A DNA stretch of 64,000 bases, taken from contig CAVFEH010000008.1 of NCBI GenBank assembly GCA_963621575.1, forward strand, positions 1-64,000, written 5' to 3'. Positions 61,132 through 64,000 of the stretch are shown here, piece after piece. The first letter of the stretch is position 1, and every line of letters begins with the position of its first letter. The translations under genes and the position numbers were made by a program. Under the pieces are notes generated by a model, which ran no database searches, was not told where the DNA came from, and saw only the letters and a list, made by a program, of their open reading frames with translations. This DNA comes from UBA1724 sp963621575. Lineage in GTDB: Bacteria; Verrucomicrobiota; Lentisphaeria; Oligosphaerales; Oligosphaeraceae.

Positions 61132-62619
61132 CTAATTGAGGTAGGATCTCATGGTGTTGCGGGAGATGTCGAGCTTTTCCGCGGCCTTGCTGATGTTGCG
61201 GCCGTATTTTTCATAGACGCGCCGGATGTGGAGTCTCGTCGCCTCCTTCAGGTTGTCGGGCAATTCCTCTGTTTCCTTTGCCGTCCCGTCCCCGGAATAG
61301 ATTCCGGCGTTGAGCTTGCGGTGTTCCTGTATGAGCTGGTGGAAGTCGGTGGTGCCGAAGATCTCCGCCCGTTCCAGGAGGTTGTTGAGTTCCCGGACGT
61401 TTCCCGGAAAGTCGTAGGTCTCCAGGGCCTCGATCTGCTCCGGGGTGAGTCGCCTTCTGAGGTTGATGTGGGAACGGAAGTTTTGCGCCAGCAGCGCGAT
61501 GTCCTCCTTGTGTTCGCGCAGGGGCGGCGTTTCGATCTGGACCACGCAGAGACGTTCGTAGAGGTCCAGGCGGAAGGCGCCCTCCCGGACCATGGCGGGC
61601 AGATTCCGGTTGGTGGCGGAGATGACCCGCACATCCACCTTGATCTCCTGCCCTTCGGCGCCCACGCGCCGGACGCGCCCCTCTTCCAGGACGCGCAGGA
61701 GGGTCCCCTGGGCGTCCTTGGGGAGTTCCCCGATCTCGTCCAGGAAGAGGGTGCCGCCGTTGGCCTGTTCGAACAATCCGGCATGCCGCTCTTGCGCGCC
61801 GGTGAAGGAACCCTTCTCGTGTCCCAGGAAGATGCTTTCCAGCAGTGTCGGGTTGACGCTGGCGCAGTTGAAGGCGACGAATTCCTGGTCTTTGCGGGGG
61901 GACTTGTTGTGGAGCAGCTGTGCCACGGACTCCTTCCCGGTGCCGGATTCGCCCTGGATGAGCACCCGGACATGGTCGTGGTGGGCCACGAGGGAGATCT
62001 TGTCCTGCAGTTGCAGGATGGCGGCGCTCTTTCCGATGATCTCCCGGCAGCCGTAGCGCCGGTAGTGGGCCAGCATCTTCCGCTCGCCGTCGGTCCACCT
62101 GGATTCGGGGTCCAGGGCGGCGATGTGCCGGATGACTGCGGGGTAGGCCTCCTGGTCCTGGTAGTTGCGGTAGAAGTACCCGGCGGCGTCCAAAAGCCCG
62201 CAGTATTTGCGTCCCAGGGGCGTCCTGGCATCGCAGAGAGGCGCCATCTCCGAGGCGTCCAGGCCGTAGAATTCCGCCACGAGACCGGCGAGGTCGAGGT
62301 CGGCGTCAATGTGGGTCTCCAGATTCGCGCGGACTTCGTCGTCCAGTTCGCCGGGCATCTGGACGGTGCTGAACCAGGAGACAGGGACCTTTTTGCGTTT
62401 CAGGGCCGCCAGGGCCTTCCCCAGGCGCTTGACATCCCCCAGGAGGCTTACGCCCAGGATGACGATGCGCGAGTAGTTCCCCGGTTTTTCCAGGTATTCG
62501 GGGAGACGGCGCCTGCTCATGCCCAGGATGTCCGCATTGTTGAAGTGGCGCAGCGCCAGGGCGGCGGCCAGGGCGTAGTCGTGGTAGAACCAGCCGGTTA
62601 GGATGAGGGTCTTTCCCAT
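61132..62619 (-). CDS. sigma-54-dependent activator with a novel N-terminal domain
   Basis: This 495-residue protein has a central AAA+ sigma-54 interaction domain with LIQGESGTGKESVAQLLH near residue 220, the loop GSFTGA (normally GAFTGA), NGGTLFLDEIGELPKDAQ and FPGNVRELNNLLERA. A Fis-type HTH ends the chain (ISKAAEKLDISRNTMRSYL). The first about 190 residues are not a receiver, GAF or PAS domain. They contain GWFYHDYALAAALALRHFNN and RIVILGVSLLGD, faintly like DHH phosphoesterase folds, and are probably the sensor. GGGGAG lies before the ATG, at the end of the exonuclease gene. Confidence 0.88.
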   Translation of the reverse strand: MGKTLILTGWFYHDYALAAALALRHFNNADILGMSRRRLPEYLEKPGNYSRIVILGVSLLGDVKRLGKALAALKRKKVPVSWFSTVQMPGELDDEVRANLETHIDADLDLAGLVAEFYGLDASEMAPLCDARTPLGRKYCGLLDAAGYFYRNYQDQEAYPAVIRHIAALDPESRWTDGERKMLAHYRRYGCREIIGKSAAILQLQDKISLVAHHDHVRVLIQGESGTGKESVAQLLHNKSPRKDQEFVAFNCASVNPTLLESIFLGHEKGSFTGAQERHAGLFEQANGGTLFLDEIGELPKDAQGTLLRVLEEGRVRRVGAEGQEIKVDVRVISATNRNLPAMVREGAFRLDLYERLCVVQIETPPLREHKEDIALLAQNFRSHINLRRRLTPEQIEALETYDFPGNVRELNNLLERAEIFGTTDFHQLIQEHRKLNAGIYSGDGTAKETEELPDNLKEATRLHIRRVYEKYGRNISKAAEKLDISRNTMRSYLN

Positions 62620-62625
62620 GGATTG

Positions 62626-63168
62626 CTATCTCCCCTGGATTGCGGAGTCGAAGTGTTTCCGGAGGTCGTCGGGCACGCCCATCTTCGCGGCGATGGCGGC
62701 GCAGGCTGCGGCGTCCTCCAGGGCGTTGTGGTGGCGGAACTGGATGCCGAAGCGCTCGGCCATGGCGTCCAGGGAGTGGGAGGGCATTTGGGGGAAGCGC
62801 CGGCGGCTGATGCGCACGCTGTCCACGTAGTCGAATTCCACGGGGGGAAGCCCGTAGAGGGCCAGCACGCTGCGCAGATGCCCCAGGTCGAAGGGGGCGT
62901 TGTGGATGACCACGCACTCCGCCGAGAGGAGCATCTCCCGCATGGCGGGCCATACCTCCGGGAATTCCGGGGAATGGCATACGTCCCGGTAGCGCAAGCC
63001 GTGGATCTCCGTGAAGTCCGGGCGCATCCAGCGGCAGCCCTTGTGGGGGAAGATCCGCCACTCCCGTCCTCCCGCCACCACGCCGTCCTCCACCAGCGCG
63101 CAGCCCGCCGCGCAAATGCTGCCCGAGGCGCTGTTGGCCGTCTCAAAATCAAGTCCCGCTAATCTCAT
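62626..63168 (-). CDS. DEDDh 3'-5' exonuclease
   Basis: This 180-residue protein of the DnaQ/RNase T superfamily has all catalytic residues: Asp7 and Glu9 in LDFETAN, Asp94 in IHNAPFDLGHL, His147 and Asp152 in HHNALEDAAA. Length and fold are those of a stand-alone exonuclease; DNA or RNA could be the substrate. CAGGAG precedes the ATG at 63168. It is the first gene behind the sigma-54 promoter and ends 6 bases before the activator ATG. Confidence 0.9.
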   Translation of the reverse strand: MRLAGLDFETANSASGSICAAGCALVEDGVVAGGREWRIFPHKGCRWMRPDFTEIHGLRYRDVCHSPEFPEVWPAMREMLLSAECVVIHNAPFDLGHLRSVLALYGLPPVEFDYVDSVRISRRRFPQMPSHSLDAMAERFGIQFRHHNALEDAAACAAIAAKMGVPDDLRKHFDSAIQGR

Positions 63169-63225
63169 GGCACTCCTGTTTCCGGCGACTCCGGAACCAC
63201 TCCGGAACGCCCACGACATAAAAAT

Positions 63226-63241
63226 AGCAAGGGAAATGCCA
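63226..63241 (-). promoter_or_regulatory. sigma-54 (-24/-12) promoter
   Basis: On the minus strand the 16 bases read TGGCATTTCCCTTGCT. This has the GG and GC doublets at the required 10-base separation and TTGCT at -12, a full-consensus RpoN site. The predicted start near 63215 gives a leader of about 45 bases before the exonuclease ATG. Confidence 0.85.
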
Positions 63242-63455
63242 ATTGCTCAAAATATAGGCGAAACAAGGCGGAAAACCATGAGAAAGAGAGGGTTTTCTGG
63301 ATGTTTTTGGAAGAATATTTGCCGGTGTGGTAAAAATGTTGCCAGTTGTGAAACCCAAAGCGGATGAGAGTCGCAAACAGGGCTGTTTTCATCCGAAAAG
63401 AGTTGAAAAAGGGGGGCACCAAATCAAATCTCCCTCGAAAAATGCAGGGGAGAGA

Positions 63456-63479
63456 CGCAAAAGTCGTTGGACTTTTGCG
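63456..63479 (-). promoter_or_regulatory. candidate enhancer palindrome for the sigma-54 activator
   Basis: CGCAAAAGTC and GACTTTTGCG form a perfect 10-bp inverted repeat around GTTG, roughly 240-265 bases upstream of the predicted sigma-54 start site. There is no T-tract, so a terminator is unlikely. Position and symmetry suit a dimeric Fis-type HTH. Confidence 0.55.
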
Positions 63480-63651
63480 AGTGTGAAGGGATGCTTTTCA
63501 TTCTTTCTCGTTGAAAAAGAACAGGAAATGTCGGAAATCCCGGTTTCCGGGACGGCGGCACCGCCACGAAGCGGCTTCTGGCCTTGCCGGAAGGGGGGGG
63601 CGAAAAAGCATGCGGCGGTGGCAAGGCACGGCGAATTGTCCGCCCGCCGGC

Positions 63652-63681
63652 TTGAAACAAATACCCGTATGGGTATATATT
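63652..63681 (+). promoter_or_regulatory. promoter with CsoR-type operator in the spacer
   Basis: TTGAAA (63652-63657) and TATATA/TATATT (63674-63681) flank ATACCC-GTAT-GGGTAT (63661-63676). This is the known CsoR-like operator form, so binding would block RNA polymerase. The regulated gene starts at 63760. Confidence 0.75.
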
Positions 63682-63759
63682 GATGGCGTCGCCCGGGAAA
63701 CGGTTTGGCGGATTTCGGGTTTGTGTCTGGCGTTTGGGGTTTCAGAAGGAGAGGATGTC

Positions 63760-64000
63760 ATGAAGAAGTGCATGAATTCGGAGAGTCTGCATCGCCGGTT
63801 GAAGAAGATCATCGGGCAGGTCCAGGCCATTGACCGGATGATTGAGGAGGATGTCCCCTGCGAGGATGTCCTCTCCCAGATCAACGCGGCGAAGAGCGCC
63901 TTGCATGGCTGCGGCAAGGTTGTGCTGGAGGGGCACATCCGGCACTGTGTGCTGGACGGCATTCGGCACGGCGACGCCGACAAGACCATTGACGCCTTCA
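63760..64000 (+). CDS. CsoR/RcnR/FrmR family metal-sensing repressor (3' end cut)
   Basis: The first 80 residues are in the window. The family-typical helical core LHRRLKKIIGQVQAIDRMIEE precedes Cys34, with His59 and Cys63 in GHIRHC. This Cys-His-Cys set matches copper- or sulfur-sensing CsoR-type members rather than RcnR. AGAAGGAGAGG is upstream of the ATG. The operator in its own promoter indicates autorepression. Downstream effector genes, such as a metal exporter, would be beyond the edge. Confidence 0.88.
   Translation, partial: MKKCMNSESLHRRLKKIIGQVQAIDRMIEEDVPCEDVLSQINAAKSALHGCGKVVLEGHIRHCVLDGIRHGDADKTIDAF

Noticed and set aside
1..64000. CRISPR arrays
   Set aside because: No regularly spaced repeats of 23-45 bases with unique spacers were seen; the only such tandem repeat (49830-49918) has two abutting copies and no spacer.

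Overview
The window looks like chromosome from a member of the Lentisphaerota (Victivallis-like). This is inferred from several genes for pseudopilin-like secreted proteins with an FTLIELL N-terminus and an H-X9-DG C-terminal motif, secreted DUF4838 and DUF4091 proteins, an LA_2272-type surface-repeat protein, polysaccharide and uronate catabolism, and high GC. No rRNA gene is present, so the placement cannot be confirmed here.

Layout. 1-6.7 kb: translation and repair genes on the minus strand (tlyA, prfC, uvrA), a small basic ORF and arfB. 6.8-13.0 kb: a merged str-S10 ribosomal operon (rpsL, rpsG, a divergent EF-G, rpsJ, rplC, rplD, rplW, rplB, rpsS) that lacks tuf and ends at a strong terminator after rpsS. 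13.1-21.8 kb: DUF2752 protein, tRNA-Thr, DUF4838 protein, nagB, an orphan OppD-type ATPase, a pseudopilin, tRNA-His, a TM1266-type regulator and a TonB-dependent receptor. 21.9-27.7 kb (minus): uxaA-uxaB, a YejE-like permease and a SprT/DUF2786 protein. 27.8-32.1 kb: rpsA and two tandem pseudopilin genes. 32.1-37.2 kb (minus): CE7 acetyl esterase, TIM-barrel hydrolase and DUF4091 protein. 37.4-43.0 kb (minus): an XPB-Bax1 helicase-nuclease pair, a hybrid histidine kinase and a surface-repeat protein. 43.3-49.2 kb: yebC, a sugar isomerase-like protein, a pseudouridine synthase, a NUDIX hydrolase, dsbD and a coiled-coil protein.

49.4-58.5 kb is a probable accessory island beside tRNA-Pro. It holds two transposase remnants, a tandem 45-bp repeat, a Fic protein, a 2-hydroxyacid dehydrogenase, an MGMT and a restriction-modification operon made of an HTH-fused C5 methyltransferase, an NgoFVII-like nuclease, an AlwI-like nuclease and Vsr.

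58.6-63.5 kb (minus) holds the most novel cassette: a DEDDh exonuclease, a sigma-54 activator with an unrecognised N-terminal domain, and a twin-AAA ATPase. They lie behind a full-consensus sigma-54 promoter and an upstream 10-bp-arm palindrome. The window ends inside a CsoR-family repressor gene preceded by a CsoR-type operator.

The other strong observation is regulatory. All three pseudopilin genes share a five-half-site array (TGACA twice, then TTGTC-like three times, on 10-bp spacing) at exactly the same distance from a predicted -10 box.
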